From: Bacteroidales bacterium
GTDB taxonomy: Bacteria; Bacteroidota; Bacteroidia; Bacteroidales; UBA932
Direction: 5' to 3'
Assembly (NCBI GenBank): GCA_022653735.1
Contig: JALCSU010000006.1
Span: forward strand, 1-64,000
DNA length: 64,000 bases
The translations under genes and the position numbers were made by a program. Shown in pieces: positions 27,187 to 35,856 of the stretch. How positions within the stretch are numbered: the first letter of the stretch is position 1; the number at the start of each line of letters is the position of its first letter. The notes under the pieces are model-generated. The model was not told the DNA's origin. It made no database searches and saw only the letters and a program-made list of their open reading frames with translations.

Positions 27187-27672
27187 ATGTACGAGAATGA
27201 ATCAGCAGCAGTTCGTCTGGGAGTAGAGTTCCTGACGACCTTGACCGAGAAAGACTATCTCACCGACCTATCCTTCGACCCCGTCGATTTGGAAAGTAAG
27301 TTGAACGAGATAGAGGCCGATGTCATTTTTCTCATATCCAATCTTCCGGTCGAGGCCATTGACGATGATGAGGAAAGAGAAGAAGAATATCCAGGCGATT
27401 TCGAGGACAGCGAGGAACTGGAAGATGAAGTCGTTGAGTGTGAGAAACTGATTGCGCAGGCAAAGGAACTCTTGGCCGCCGTTCGGGAGCATTACTTGCC
27501 GTCCGAAGCAGCAATGGCATCAATTGCATCGAATCCTTCACTCCAGCCGGAGCCGATCAAACCCAAACCGGCTGTTCAGGCAACCGGCAGGAAGAAGAAA
27601 GACGTCGATTGGTCCTTCATCTGGATCATTATCATCCTGGGCATCCTCATTCTTTCCGCCATCTTATCATAG
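27187..27672 (+). CDS. Acidic protein with C-terminal membrane anchor
   Basis: 161 residues. The middle is very acidic (DDDEEREEEYPGDFEDSEELEDEVVE), a Pro/Lys linker follows, and the C-terminus is one hydrophobic helix (FIWIIIILGILILSAILS) after a basic KKKD stretch, so it is probably tail-anchored with the bulk in the cytoplasm. It is the last gene of the Sel1/deiminase/glycosylase operon and could attach that machinery to the membrane. No homologous family recognised. Confidence 0.65.
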   Translation: MYENESAAVRLGVEFLTTLTEKDYLTDLSFDPVDLESKLNEIEADVIFLISNLPVEAIDDDEEREEEYPGDFEDSEELEDEVVECEKLIAQAKELLAAVREHYLPSEAAMASIASNPSLQPEPIKPKPAVQATGRKKKDVDWSFIWIIIILGILILSAILS

Positions 27673-27704
27673 AAAACGTTCGGTTAGTAGTATTGTCGAC
27701 GTTC

Positions 27705-28289
27705 CTACAGCAATTCCGTCAGAATCCCAAGTTCCAGGGCCTCTGAGGCTGTAATGAACCAGTCTTTCTTCTTCTGCAGGACCTCGTTCAACTGCTCTTC
27801 AGTTACCTTCGTCTTGGATTTAATGATACTGAAAAGAATCTCGTTGATACGGGAAGCTTCAGCCACGGTATCCTCCATCTCCCGGAGTGTTCCGAACGAG
27901 AGGCCTGATACTTGGTGAATCATAAAGGTTGTATTTCGGTACGCCTTGCGCACCTTAGCGCCCAAGGCGACGATGACGCCCATTGACATGATCTTCCCTG
28001 TACAAATCACTTCAACAGGTGTGTTTGATGATTTGATGACATCGTGTAGCGCTAAACCATCATAGCATGCACCGCCATAGGTGGAGAGATAGAATTCAAT
28101 TGGCGTAAGTTTGGCCGGCGACGGATCTTGTCCATTATCAATGGCCCATTGCCGACACTGTTTCAGGTATTCCTGGTCAGAGATGTTGATTTTGACGATT
28201 TCCTTGATTGCGCTTTCCACTGTTGCGCTTTTGAATTCCCCAAAGAAGGTGAGCACTTTGTCCTTTGGCTCAAGTTGCTTTATTTCCAT
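27705..28289 (-). CDS. ClpP-like serine protease
   Basis: The start is ATG 28289 (MEIKQLEPKDKVLTFFGEF). 194 residues with the ClpP/crotonase fold pattern: IEFYLSTYGGACYDGLALHD, nucleophile S102 in IMSMGVIVALG, H125 in TTFMIHQVSG, and DWFITASEALELGIL at the end. It lacks a chaperone partner here, so it may be an independent protease as in phage and defence loci. It is divergently transcribed from the WYL regulator, with a shared inverted repeat between them. Confidence 0.85.
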   Translation of the reverse strand: MEIKQLEPKDKVLTFFGEFKSATVESAIKEIVKINISDQEYLKQCRQWAIDNGQDPSPAKLTPIEFYLSTYGGACYDGLALHDVIKSSNTPVEVICTGKIMSMGVIVALGAKVRKAYRNTTFMIHQVSGLSFGTLREMEDTVAEASRINEILFSIIKSKTKVTEEQLNEVLQKKKDWFITASEALELGILTELL

Positions 28290-28326
28290 ACTCTTATTCT
28301 TTTTCTGGCGACAAAGGTAATCGGGG

Positions 28327-28399
28327 CTTCGGCAAGATTCAGGCAAATGCACTTTTTCTATATTCTGCCATTATTTTGCCGAAGATATGGCTATCTTTG
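28327..28399. promoter_or_regulatory. Divergent control region between ClpP-like and WYL genes
   Basis: CTTCGGCAA (28327-28335) and TTGCCGAAG (28376-28384) are a perfect 9-bp inverted repeat. The left arm is next to TACCTTTG (minus strand, 28319-28312) and the right arm next to TATCTTTG (28392-28399), so each arm abuts one promoter -7 box. TGCCGAA copies recur at 30855-30893. Confidence 0.55.
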
Positions 28400-28408
28400 T
28401 GGTCAGAT

Positions 28409-29326
28409 ATGGCAAAGAATTATTTCAAATCTTACATTTGGCTACTGGAAACGCTCCAGAGCCGCGGGCCGCAGACGTTGGCTCAACTTAGGCAACTATG
28501 GAGGCGGAGTACGGTAAACGAATTCGGCAGTGACCTTGCCGCGCGCACGTTCGCGAATCATATTGAAGCAATATCCGACATCTTCGGTATCGAGATTGTT
28601 TGCGACCGTAGAGACAACACTTATAGCATCGTCAACGAAGAAGATATGGACGGCACAGGTATCCGCGCCTGGATGCTGGATGCCCTTAGCTTGAACTCCC
28701 TTCTCAACGAGAGCGCTGGCATGAAAGACCGAATCTTCTTCGAGAATGTGCCTTCCAGCCACCAGTTTCTGACCACCGTCATCCAGGCCATCCGTGACAA
28801 TCGGAAGCTGAAGGTTCGCTACCAGGGCTACCGGATGGACGAGGAACGGACCTTCGAGCTGGAGCCGTACTTTATCAGAGAATTCAAGCGCCGTTGGTAT
28901 CTGTATGGCCATAAGGATTACGACAAGGACTTCAAACCACACATGTACGCGCTTGATCGGATGCTCGAGGTGGAGATACTTCCCGATACGTTCAAGGTAC
29001 CGGAAGGTCTGGATGCCAAGGCCTGGTTCCAGTCTCTATACGGAGTGCGCAAGTATGACGATATGAAGAGCCAGCAGGTCCTCTTGAAGGTCCACGGCAA
29101 ACAGGTTCGCTACTTCCGCTCCCTTCCACTGCATAGCAGCCAGGAAGAGATCGAAACACACCGTGACCATAGCGTCTTTGCCTACAACCTTGCTCCTGAC
29201 TATGACTTTAAGCAGGATATTCTTTCGTTTGGTGATACCATTGAAGTCTTGGAACCGAAAACGCTTCGTACAGCAATCAAAGAAACGATCAATCAATTAA
29301 ACACCTATTATGATGATGAGCAATAG
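28409..29326 (+). CDS. WYL-domain transcriptional regulator (element A)
   Basis: The start is ATG 28409 (MAKNYFKSYIWLLETLQSRG). 305 residues: an N-terminal winged HTH-like part, then a WYL domain (IQAIRDNRKLKVRYQGYRM, EPYFIREFKRRWYLYGHKD) and a C-terminal WCX part. WYL proteins repress or activate defence genes and may sense nucleic acid or nucleotide ligands. The CTTCGGCAA inverted repeat just upstream is the likely operator. It overlaps the next gene by 17 bp. Confidence 0.88.
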   Translation: MAKNYFKSYIWLLETLQSRGPQTLAQLRQLWRRSTVNEFGSDLAARTFANHIEAISDIFGIEIVCDRRDNTYSIVNEEDMDGTGIRAWMLDALSLNSLLNESAGMKDRIFFENVPSSHQFLTTVIQAIRDNRKLKVRYQGYRMDEERTFELEPYFIREFKRRWYLYGHKDYDKDFKPHMYALDRMLEVEILPDTFKVPEGLDAKAWFQSLYGVRKYDDMKSQQVLLKVHGKQVRYFRSLPLHSSQEEIETHRDHSVFAYNLAPDYDFKQDILSFGDTIEVLEPKTLRTAIKETINQLNTYYDDEQ

Positions 29327-30281
29327 CAAGAGGTTGGACGAATCTGCCAAATCAAAAGGCCTGTATAAGTTTTTTCAAGGCAACGCGTTCCTTACTTCCG
29401 GTAACGTACAGCTAAAATCGAATTATTCCAAGGGCAAAGAGTCTCCTTGGTCACTCGCTTTTGCTGGACACTGTATAAAGGATATCTTCAAGATTGACGA
29501 TCCGACGTTTTGCTCCAAGTTCGTGCAAGCTATCAGCGGCGATGGACAAGAGGCTAATAAGATTACGACACTTCACTCCTCATCGCTTGCATCATTACTG
29601 GTGTTCTATTCGGTCAGTAAAGACAACCCCATCTATTTGACGGTTAATGGTAAAGAGGAGAAATTTATAGAGAGCCGATTTGAGGTTAAAAATGAGGTAA
29701 GTCCTGGTAGTGGTAATTACTCCAATGTTGATGTGGTCCTATTAGGCGAGAACTGCATTATGTACCTTGAATCTAAGTTCTCTGAGTATCTAGGGAGCAA
29801 GCCTGTTGAAGTGAAGAAGGTTGATTACTATGACAAGATTTATGAAAGACTAGCAGGCACACTCAAAGAGGCTGGTGTCCATTTAGTGGAAAAGGAGTCA
29901 AAGCGCTTTCTTGATAGCGTAGAAGATAAGTCTTTCTATAACGAGGGAGTCAAACAGATGATCTCCCACTATCTCGGCGTTACCACCGAGTTGATGAAAG
30001 GAGAGGATTGCTTTAGCGGGAAGAAGGTCGTTCTTGGAGAAATCCTCTTCAAATTTGGAGATAGAGTTCCTAAGGCTTCTGATAAATACCAATCTTATAA
30101 AGATGCATATAGCATTTTACAAAAAGGGCTTGCTCATTGCGCAGAGGAAGATGGCAAGGGACTCATTATCAACAATCTAATGACGTATCAGAGCGTTCTC
30201 GGTTCAGAAGCGAACCACAAATTCTTAATGAATCTACCTGAAAGCATACGCCAGTTCTATCGTTTCGATGAAATCATATAA
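29310..30281 (+). CDS. Putative PD-(D/E)XK-type nuclease
   Basis: 323 residues with no named domain. The segment NVDVVLLGENCIMYLESKFSEYL (around residue 145) matches the D...(D/E)-x-K core of PD-(D/E)XK nucleases, with Asp in VDVVL and Glu/Lys in ESK. This match is by eye and unaided by structure. The gene overlaps the WYL gene and is followed at 2 bp by a metallophosphoesterase gene, so the three are one operon. Confidence 0.6.
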   Translation: MMMSNSKRLDESAKSKGLYKFFQGNAFLTSGNVQLKSNYSKGKESPWSLAFAGHCIKDIFKIDDPTFCSKFVQAISGDGQEANKITTLHSSSLASLLVFYSVSKDNPIYLTVNGKEEKFIESRFEVKNEVSPGSGNYSNVDVVLLGENCIMYLESKFSEYLGSKPVEVKKVDYYDKIYERLAGTLKEAGVHLVEKESKRFLDSVEDKSFYNEGVKQMISHYLGVTTELMKGEDCFSGKKVVLGEILFKFGDRVPKASDKYQSYKDAYSILQKGLAHCAEEDGKGLIINNLMTYQSVLGSEANHKFLMNLPESIRQFYRFDEII

Positions 30282-30283
30282 CG

Positions 30284-30850
30284 ATGCTCATCAAGACCAG
30301 TAATAAGGCCATCTTCGCATTCTCCGACACCCACGGCAATCATCGCCACCTGCAGGTGCCGGAGAATGCAGATATTGTCATTTGTGCCGGTGATGCCGTG
30401 GAGGATGATCTAAAAGGCGTCGAGTATGATGATTTCATCTCTTGGTTCGGGGCGCTTCCGGCCAAATGGAAACTCTTTGTCCCGGGCAACCATGAACTAT
30501 CTTTTGACCTGAACCAAGCCAATGACATCATACGCAAGTTTGAGGCTGCCGGCATCACTGTTTTGCAGGATGCCGTAGAGGATTGCGACGGTGTAATTAT
30601 CGGCACTGTTTCCGGGAACGCAAGGATTGCCGATGAAGATATCCCCATCGATCTTGACATCCTTGTTACTCATTATCCACCATACGGCGTCCTCGATGAA
30701 GATCTGGGCTCCCCGGAGATACTCAACTTCGTTCTGAAGGCAAAACCCAAGTGGCATCTCTTCGGCCATATTCACGCAACTGAGGGACAACAGCTCCAGT
30801 TGGGCAGCACCACCTGCCAAAATATTTCCGTTTTTAACGCTATTTCTTAG
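30284..30850 (+). CDS. Metallophosphoesterase (calcineurin-like)
   Basis: 188 residues, almost only the catalytic core. All the metal-site motifs are present in order: SDTHGNH, GDAVED, GNHE, THYPPYG and GHIH. It could act on cyclic nucleotides, nucleic acid ends or phosphodiesters; the substrate cannot be told from sequence. It follows the nuclease-like gene at 2 bp. Confidence 0.88.
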   Translation: MLIKTSNKAIFAFSDTHGNHRHLQVPENADIVICAGDAVEDDLKGVEYDDFISWFGALPAKWKLFVPGNHELSFDLNQANDIIRKFEAAGITVLQDAVEDCDGVIIGTVSGNARIADEDIPIDLDILVTHYPPYGVLDEDLGSPEILNFVLKAKPKWHLFGHIHATEGQQLQLGSTTCQNISVFNAIS

Positions 30851-30854
30851 CTTC

Positions 30855-30893
30855 TGCCGAATTTCTGCCGAAGGTTCGGTTATTTTTGCCGAA
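30855..30893. repeat. Cluster of TGCCGAA operator-like repeats
   Basis: TGCCGAA occurs at 30855, 30866 and 30887, and CCGAAGGTTCGG (30868-30879) forms a short inverted repeat. The motif is the half-site of the inverted repeat at 28327-28384, suggesting the same regulator binds both. Confidence 0.5.
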
Positions 30894-30904
30894 AAAAGTA
30901 AGAT

Positions 30905-31366
30905 ATGGCAGAAATAATCAATCAAATCCCCGGTTACGAAAAAGGTCGTGTACAGCGCATCAACGCCACTGACGAAGTGAGCGAATCCTTCATCGTTGCC
31001 CAGATGGCCGATGACCTCCGCAAGAAGTGGAACACCTCCGTCCTCTGCGTCTCTCTGGACGGCCACAAAGAGACCATCGAATCCTTGATTTCTCAGGAGA
31101 AGGCAGTCGGCAGGGTATATGTCCTGGATCAGAAGAACCCCGAGTTTGAAGTGGTCTACCGCAAGGCCACCGGCATCATCAACCGCCGCTTCGTCCGCGC
31201 CCTCATCATCAGCGGAGCAGAGCGTCTGACCGCCAAGTTCTTCAAAGACCGCCCGGAGAAAGGTCAAGAATGGATAACCAGTCGCCTTGAAGGGCTGTCT
31301 GGTGGCATGGGACTCCCTGTCATCCTCGTTGAAGTCCACGAGGAATCCGCTGAAATTCAATCTTAA
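30905..31366 (+). CDS. Unknown 153-aa protein
   Basis: Soluble, mixed alpha/beta protein (SVLCVSLDGHKETIESLISQEK; FVRALIISGAERLTAKFFKD). I recognise no family; the alternating beta strands and helices would suit a Rossmann-like fold. It lies just behind the TGCCGAA repeat cluster, so it may belong to the WYL regulon. It is followed 14 bp later by a secreted protein gene. Confidence 0.65.
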   Translation: MAEIINQIPGYEKGRVQRINATDEVSESFIVAQMADDLRKKWNTSVLCVSLDGHKETIESLISQEKAVGRVYVLDQKNPEFEVVYRKATGIINRRFVRALIISGAERLTAKFFKDRPEKGQEWITSRLEGLSGGMGLPVILVEVHEESAEIQS

Positions 31367-31380
31367 TAATACTTCATCCA

Positions 31381-31881
31381 ATGAAACGAACAATTCTTAT
31401 CGTGATGCTGGTTCTATCCGGCATCCTGGGCCACGCCCAAAGCACAAATCCGCTGAACTATAGCGGTCGTATGTACGTCGAGGCCATTGAAATCTACGCC
31501 ACGCCTCGATACATTTCCTATGAGGACCACGCCATCGTATCCCAGCAGATGCGCATTCCGTCAGTCGAAATCACCAAGATTGACATGGACTTTGAGAAAG
31601 GGACCGTGACCGTCAAGGATAACGAAATGAAAATCAGGGTCAACGGCTGCAAGAGATATGAGGCCGATCATGGTTGGAAAGTAGTCGTCTATATGGAATT
31701 GGTCAATGAGGGAGATAAGGCCGAATTGGTCTGGCCGGAGTTCGGGAAGCCATATTTCCAGCAAATCACAAAGGTCGATGATGGCGTCAAGATTGCCAGG
31801 ATGATTCTATCCCGAAAGCCATACGTGGCCACTGAAGAAGAAGCATTAATGGACCTGCTGCAGGGATTGGGCACGATGTAA
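31381..31881 (+). CDS. Small secreted protein of unknown function
   Basis: 166 residues with a clear signal peptide, MKRTILIVMLVLSGILGHAQ, probably cleaved after GHAQ. The mature part is beta-rich and polar, without a lipobox cysteine or recognised domain. Downstream lies the long non-coding stretch. Confidence 0.7.
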   Translation: MKRTILIVMLVLSGILGHAQSTNPLNYSGRMYVEAIEIYATPRYISYEDHAIVSQQMRIPSVEITKIDMDFEKGTVTVKDNEMKIRVNGCKRYEADHGWKVVVYMELVNEGDKAELVWPEFGKPYFQQITKVDDGVKIARMILSRKPYVATEEEALMDLLQGLGTM

Positions 31882-33407
31882 CAATAAAGCGGTCAAGCCC
31901 TCTTCACTACGCTAAAGCTCCGTTCAGAAGGCTTGGTTCCGTCCTCCGGGGCACAGAGCGCCCCTACGAACTCCACTTGTGCCAGCTCCACTGCGAGACT
32001 CTTCCCTACGGGCAAAGCCACTCCGGTCAGAGACTCGCGGCCGTTCCGCGGCGCGCTTCGCGCATTAAGAAAAGAAGGTCACGGCCAGCAGTCGGTTGTT
32101 CCGCTCGCTGCGCTTGCTCCACAACCGCCAGCTCGCCGTGCTGGTCAGTCCCCCTCCAGCTCCCCGAGGGGAGAGCATAAACGCCCGGGAGCCGCAGTGC
32201 CAGCACGGCCGTCCCTGCCCCGAATCCGCGAACATTAACATAATCCCATCGGGATTGTGTAACTCCTCGCTCGACCGGCATCACCCGCTTGAAGGGCATC
32301 ATTATTCGACGGGACACTGCCCCGCCCCAACGTCCTGCATGCTGCGGGTTAGCACAATCCGGATTATGTTAAGTACGCTCCGTCAGTAAGTTGCGAGGGT
32401 TCTACCTCCGAACTCCCGGGCGAGGCGGCGGCAGGAGAGGAGTTCGCTCAGGGAGGGGACCACCCCTCCCCTCCGTCGCTCACTCCGCACTTTGCGCGTC
32501 TTCGTAGGACCGTCAGTGCCGTGCCGTCCCCGCTCCAGTTGTCGTCTCCTCCGCAAGCTCCGGAGACCACAACTTCCGCTACGTTCTTCAACAGGAGGCT
32601 TAGGTGGTGTTCGTGGGCGCAAAGTGCCGCCACGAAGACCGTCTGTGCTTCTCGACCGTCATCTCTCGCATTCAGCGTCGGTGCAGTGCGGGCATCCTGC
32701 CGCCTTAGGCACCTGCCGGTGCTGGGTCGCTCTCTCTCCGTAAGCGAGGCAGTCGGACAAGCCGCCAGCCTCGCTTACTCCGCTCCGCTCCTCGGTAAGC
32801 CTACGGCTTGGTTATCCCCGGCCGCTATTCCTCCACACCTCTGCCGGGGTAAACCCCGACAGAAGTGTTCCGGGCAGCCGGGAGGCAGCCGTTCCGGCTG
32901 CTGGCGCAGACAGTGTCGAAACAAGTCCGCCACAGACTGCGCCGGAGCCTCAATGCCAGGCAGCATACGCTGCCGCGAACGTCGTACCGCTATCCGGGCA
33001 AGTGAGCCGTCCCGGCTCAGTCCGGTGAGGCCGTCTGTCCACCCTTCGCGTCCGGTCTCCTCCGCTCCATTGCTCCGCCCTGACGGGCTCCGCAGTATTC
33101 CGCTCCAGAGCCCAGCCGCCCCCACGACGCCAGACCGCCTCCCCGGACACGCTCCACTTCGTTCCGCGTCCTATGGCACTGCCAGACTCTTAGCCGCCAC
33201 CCGCAATCCCTTCGCACACCACCCCGGCGACTAAGAGACTGGACAGCACCATAGGCCACCCTATTGTCCTTCGATTCAGCGTCGGTGCTAACACCGGGCG
33301 ACAACCCTCGAGCGACCGGCGAAGAAAGGGTATAAATATATATCAGGGAAGCAGCGGCTCCCGCCGCTGCGGGTGCTTTGAATGTTGGTTAAATCGCTGA
33401 TTTTTGG
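31882..33407. other. GC-rich stretch of about 1.5 kb without a convincing gene
   Basis: ORFs here are mutually overlapping in several frames and rich in Ser, Arg and Pro, typical of non-coding GC-rich DNA. It contains dispersed repeat copy 2 (32078-32205), a hairpin ACATAATCCCATCGGGATTGTGT-like near 32236, and ATTCAGCGTCGGTGC twice (near 32679 and 33275). It could be a decayed element or encode a large structured RNA. Nothing else recognised. Confidence 0.5.
32078..32205. repeat. Dispersed repeat, copy 2
   Basis: Matches 23750-23869 over most of its length (CCGCTCGCTGCGCTTGCTCC, CGCCCGGGAGCCG). See copy 1. Confidence 0.6.
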
Positions 33408-33415
33408 TACCTTTG
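33385..33415 (+). promoter_or_regulatory. Promoter of the 33474 gene
   Basis: TTG (33385-33387) and TACCTTTG (33408-33415) are 20 bp apart. Confidence 0.6.
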
Positions 33416-33473
33416 TATTGGCTCCGAGGTTCCTATTTGCTACCTCTCAACCCAAAACTTGTAAACTTAGGCT

Positions 33474-34181
33474 ATGCCCCAATTTCGTCCATCCATACTT
33501 GTGAATGACGCCTACGGTTCCGCAGGCAATACCACCTGGTATCATAGGGATGGCAAGTGCTATACCCGGAAGCGTTCGCATCCCGTCTATGGCGGTACTG
33601 CAGGCCAGTTGGAGCATCTGGACGTGCATCGCAGGGCATTGGCCGCCTGGAGGACTGTCCCCCACTCTACACAGCTCGTCTGGAACAGTCTCGCGGCGGA
33701 GGTGGAACCGCATCGGCCTCCTTTCGATCACCTGGCGCATATCTCCGGCCAGAATCTGTTCGTGTCGGCTTACCACGGATTCTTCACGCTGGGAGACGAG
33801 CATCTTCCCGAGCCGCAGCGCTTTGAATCCTTCCCTCCTTATGCCATCGAGCTATCCAACGCCACGGCCGTAGACGGTACGCTGATGATACCTGTATCAG
33901 TGATTCTCGGGGTGGAGCCTGCACCGGAGCGCTACCGGCTTCTTGCCAAACTTCAACTGACTGAGCCTGGCCGTGGATGTCATCCTGGTATGCTTCGGAA
34001 TTATCTCGCGGATGAACCTTGTGGACCAGATCCGGTCCACGTCAGGATACCCGACTATGTTTCCCGTGCCGGTGCCGCTTTGAACGAATACCAGGTACAC
34101 GGCCGTTTCATCCTTCTGGACACCGTGACCGGCTATCGTAGTCAGTACCACAAGGAATCCTTCCTCGTCTCGGTACAGTAG
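33474..34181 (+). CDS. Unknown protein, paralogue family copy 1
   Basis: 235 residues. The N-terminal ~105 residues share a pattern with the proteins at 36720 and 38224: a PSI-like start, a Gly-Ser-Ala motif (AYGSAGNTTW), a conserved W, then WNSLA and HISGQNLFVSAY. The rest is beta-rich. The pattern (Gln/Trp pair, WNxLA, ISGxNLF) resembles the DUF6266-like proteins common in Bacteroidota, of unknown function. No signal peptide. Converges with the 34193 gene. Confidence 0.65.
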   Translation: MPQFRPSILVNDAYGSAGNTTWYHRDGKCYTRKRSHPVYGGTAGQLEHLDVHRRALAAWRTVPHSTQLVWNSLAAEVEPHRPPFDHLAHISGQNLFVSAYHGFFTLGDEHLPEPQRFESFPPYAIELSNATAVDGTLMIPVSVILGVEPAPERYRLLAKLQLTEPGRGCHPGMLRNYLADEPCGPDPVHVRIPDYVSRAGAALNEYQVHGRFILLDTVTGYRSQYHKESFLVSVQ

Positions 34182-34192
34182 AAGATGCCGTC

Positions 34193-34960
34193 CTAATGGT
34201 TCTTGTCCAGGATGGAGACGCAGTAGTCGATGCCCTTCATCTCCGCCCGCAGTTCTCTCCTCTTGGACGGAACATCATCCAACTCGAGCAGGCGGAATTT
34301 GATTTCTTCCTTGCGCTTCAGCATCAGTTCCCGGGCTGTCTGGTAATGATACTCCGCGCTGATGAGCACCGGCTTCTCCGGCTCGTCAGAACCGCCGAGC
34401 GCATCCAATACCTCCCATACTTTCTCGTGATTGGACGGCATGGCGGAGCCATCGTAGAAGAATTCCAGAGCGACTTTGTAGGCCTTGCAGAACGTGGTCT
34501 CAGTGATGGCCCGGCTATGATTCGCAGTTCCCCTTCTATAAACGATGTTATCCTCGACTTCAATTTCATACACAGCACATTCTTCCTCCTGGGTGCAGGT
34601 GATGGAGTAATGCCGGCTGGGATTTCTCAGGAAGGCATGGAACGAGAATCTATGCCCGGTATCGTCCTTCTGGATGTAATACTCCCCACCGTGAAGCATC
34701 GCCTTCTGCAGTGCGTCGAAACTCTTGTTCCATTGCTTCCTGAACGCATCCTGTGTAATCCTCCGGACGCTCTCATACCTTTGATCGTCCAGAAAAGAAT
34801 CATCGAACACAAAGTCGATGGCAACGTAGGCAGTTAACCCGAATCCTTGCGGATCTCCTTTGTCGGCACACAACTGAAGGCTGTCGTTTGTCTTCCAAAG
34901 TTCAGTACAGCCGTGGAGGTCGTAACTCTTTCTTGTGGCGGCGTAGTATCTATCGGTCAT
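34193..34960 (-). CDS. Unknown 255-aa protein
   Basis: Soluble protein with no recognised domain. The C-terminus is strongly helical and charged (TARELMLKRKEEIKFRLLELDDVPSKRRELRAEMKG), likely a coiled coil. The N-terminal part has many aromatic residues (HRFSFHAFLRNPSRHYSITC). It is transcribed alone, with only 11 bp to the convergent neighbour. Confidence 0.6.
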   Translation of the reverse strand: MTDRYYAATRKSYDLHGCTELWKTNDSLQLCADKGDPQGFGLTAYVAIDFVFDDSFLDDQRYESVRRITQDAFRKQWNKSFDALQKAMLHGGEYYIQKDDTGHRFSFHAFLRNPSRHYSITCTQEEECAVYEIEVEDNIVYRRGTANHSRAITETTFCKAYKVALEFFYDGSAMPSNHEKVWEVLDALGGSDEPEKPVLISAEYHYQTARELMLKRKEEIKFRLLELDDVPSKRRELRAEMKGIDYCVSILDKNH

Positions 34961-35022
34961 ATCGAGCGGTTTTTGAATCGACTACAAAGTTACACGCTTC
35001 CCCAGACAAAGAAAAGCGACAA

Positions 35023-35052
35023 GCCCCGGCAATCCTCTTGGACTGTCGGGGC
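35023..35052 (-). terminator. Terminator after the phosphorylase-like gene
   Basis: GCCCCGGCA...TGTCGGGGC forms a stem; on the minus strand it is followed by CTTTTCTTTG. Almost the same hairpin occurs at 36659-36690. Confidence 0.6.
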
Positions 35053-35095
35053 CTATTCATTTCGATAAACAGAGAATTCACAATTCTGATATACT

Positions 35096-35845
35096 TCAGA
35101 TGTAGGTTGCCGTTTCTAAAGCAATATAAAGTTTGTTTAAACTATGGTTGGCATTGTTCAAGCCTTTGGCTTCATATCCATTTGTATCCAAAATGTCACC
35201 TGCTTCAAAAAAAGCATACAACTTCAAATTGTAGAAGTCGCACACAGATTGAACTCCAGCCAATTCCATTTCTACAGCGATGCACCCTTCTTCCATACGT
35301 TTGCGTACAAGTCCTTTTGTTTCTCTGATCATCGAATCTGTCGTCCATATTTTACCTGTAATATATGGTACAGATAATTTGTCGAAAATTATGGAAAGTT
35401 CCTTGCTTGCGGCTATATCAATATAGTCGGATGGTGCTGCAAAATAATATGAACACCCGTCCCCTCTGTAACTTTGTGTCGGTATGATAAATCTACCTTG
35501 TGTGGTTGTACGGTCAAGACTGCCACAGGAACCGAACATAATGAACTTTGATGCTCCAGTTAGCCAGCTTGCAAGATGACATTGAGAGGATGCTACTGCT
35601 GAACCTATTCCTGACAGGTAGAAAGTTATCGTAACTCCTTTATAAGTTGTTTTATAGATATGCGTGTCGCCATTGCAAGCCGACATAGTTGCAATAATTT
35701 CAGATTCGTAGGAATCAAGTAAATGCCGATGAATTTCCTTCGAGAATATTATCAGGCATATATCTGCAAAATCTCCACGTCTGCCGTAGAAATCAAACAG
35801 ATTGATCATTGGTTCAGTTTCAATATCATAACTATCAGTAATCAT
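35096..35845 (-). CDS. Nucleoside phosphorylase-like protein
   Basis: 249 residues with PNP/UDP phosphorylase family features: IMFGSCGSLDRTTTQGRFIIPTQSYRGDG, TTDSMIRET, and the substrate-site block AVEMELAGVQSVCDFYNLKLYAFFEAGD. Members split nucleosides with phosphate or hydrolyse related purines. It follows a nucleotidyltransferase-like gene at 11 bp in a three-gene minus-strand set. Domains of this family also occur as effectors in defence proteins, so a role beyond salvage is possible. Confidence 0.82.
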   Translation of the reverse strand: MITDSYDIETEPMINLFDFYGRRGDFADICLIIFSKEIHRHLLDSYESEIIATMSACNGDTHIYKTTYKGVTITFYLSGIGSAVASSQCHLASWLTGASKFIMFGSCGSLDRTTTQGRFIIPTQSYRGDGCSYYFAAPSDYIDIAASKELSIIFDKLSVPYITGKIWTTDSMIRETKGLVRKRMEEGCIAVEMELAGVQSVCDFYNLKLYAFFEAGDILDTNGYEAKGLNNANHSLNKLYIALETATYI

Positions 35846-35856
35846 AGCATATTGAA

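Noticed and set aside
32521-33234. 237-aa plus-strand ORF in the GC-rich stretch
   Set aside because: Ser/Arg/Pro-rich with several overlapping ORFs in other frames, typical of chance open frames in GC-rich DNA.
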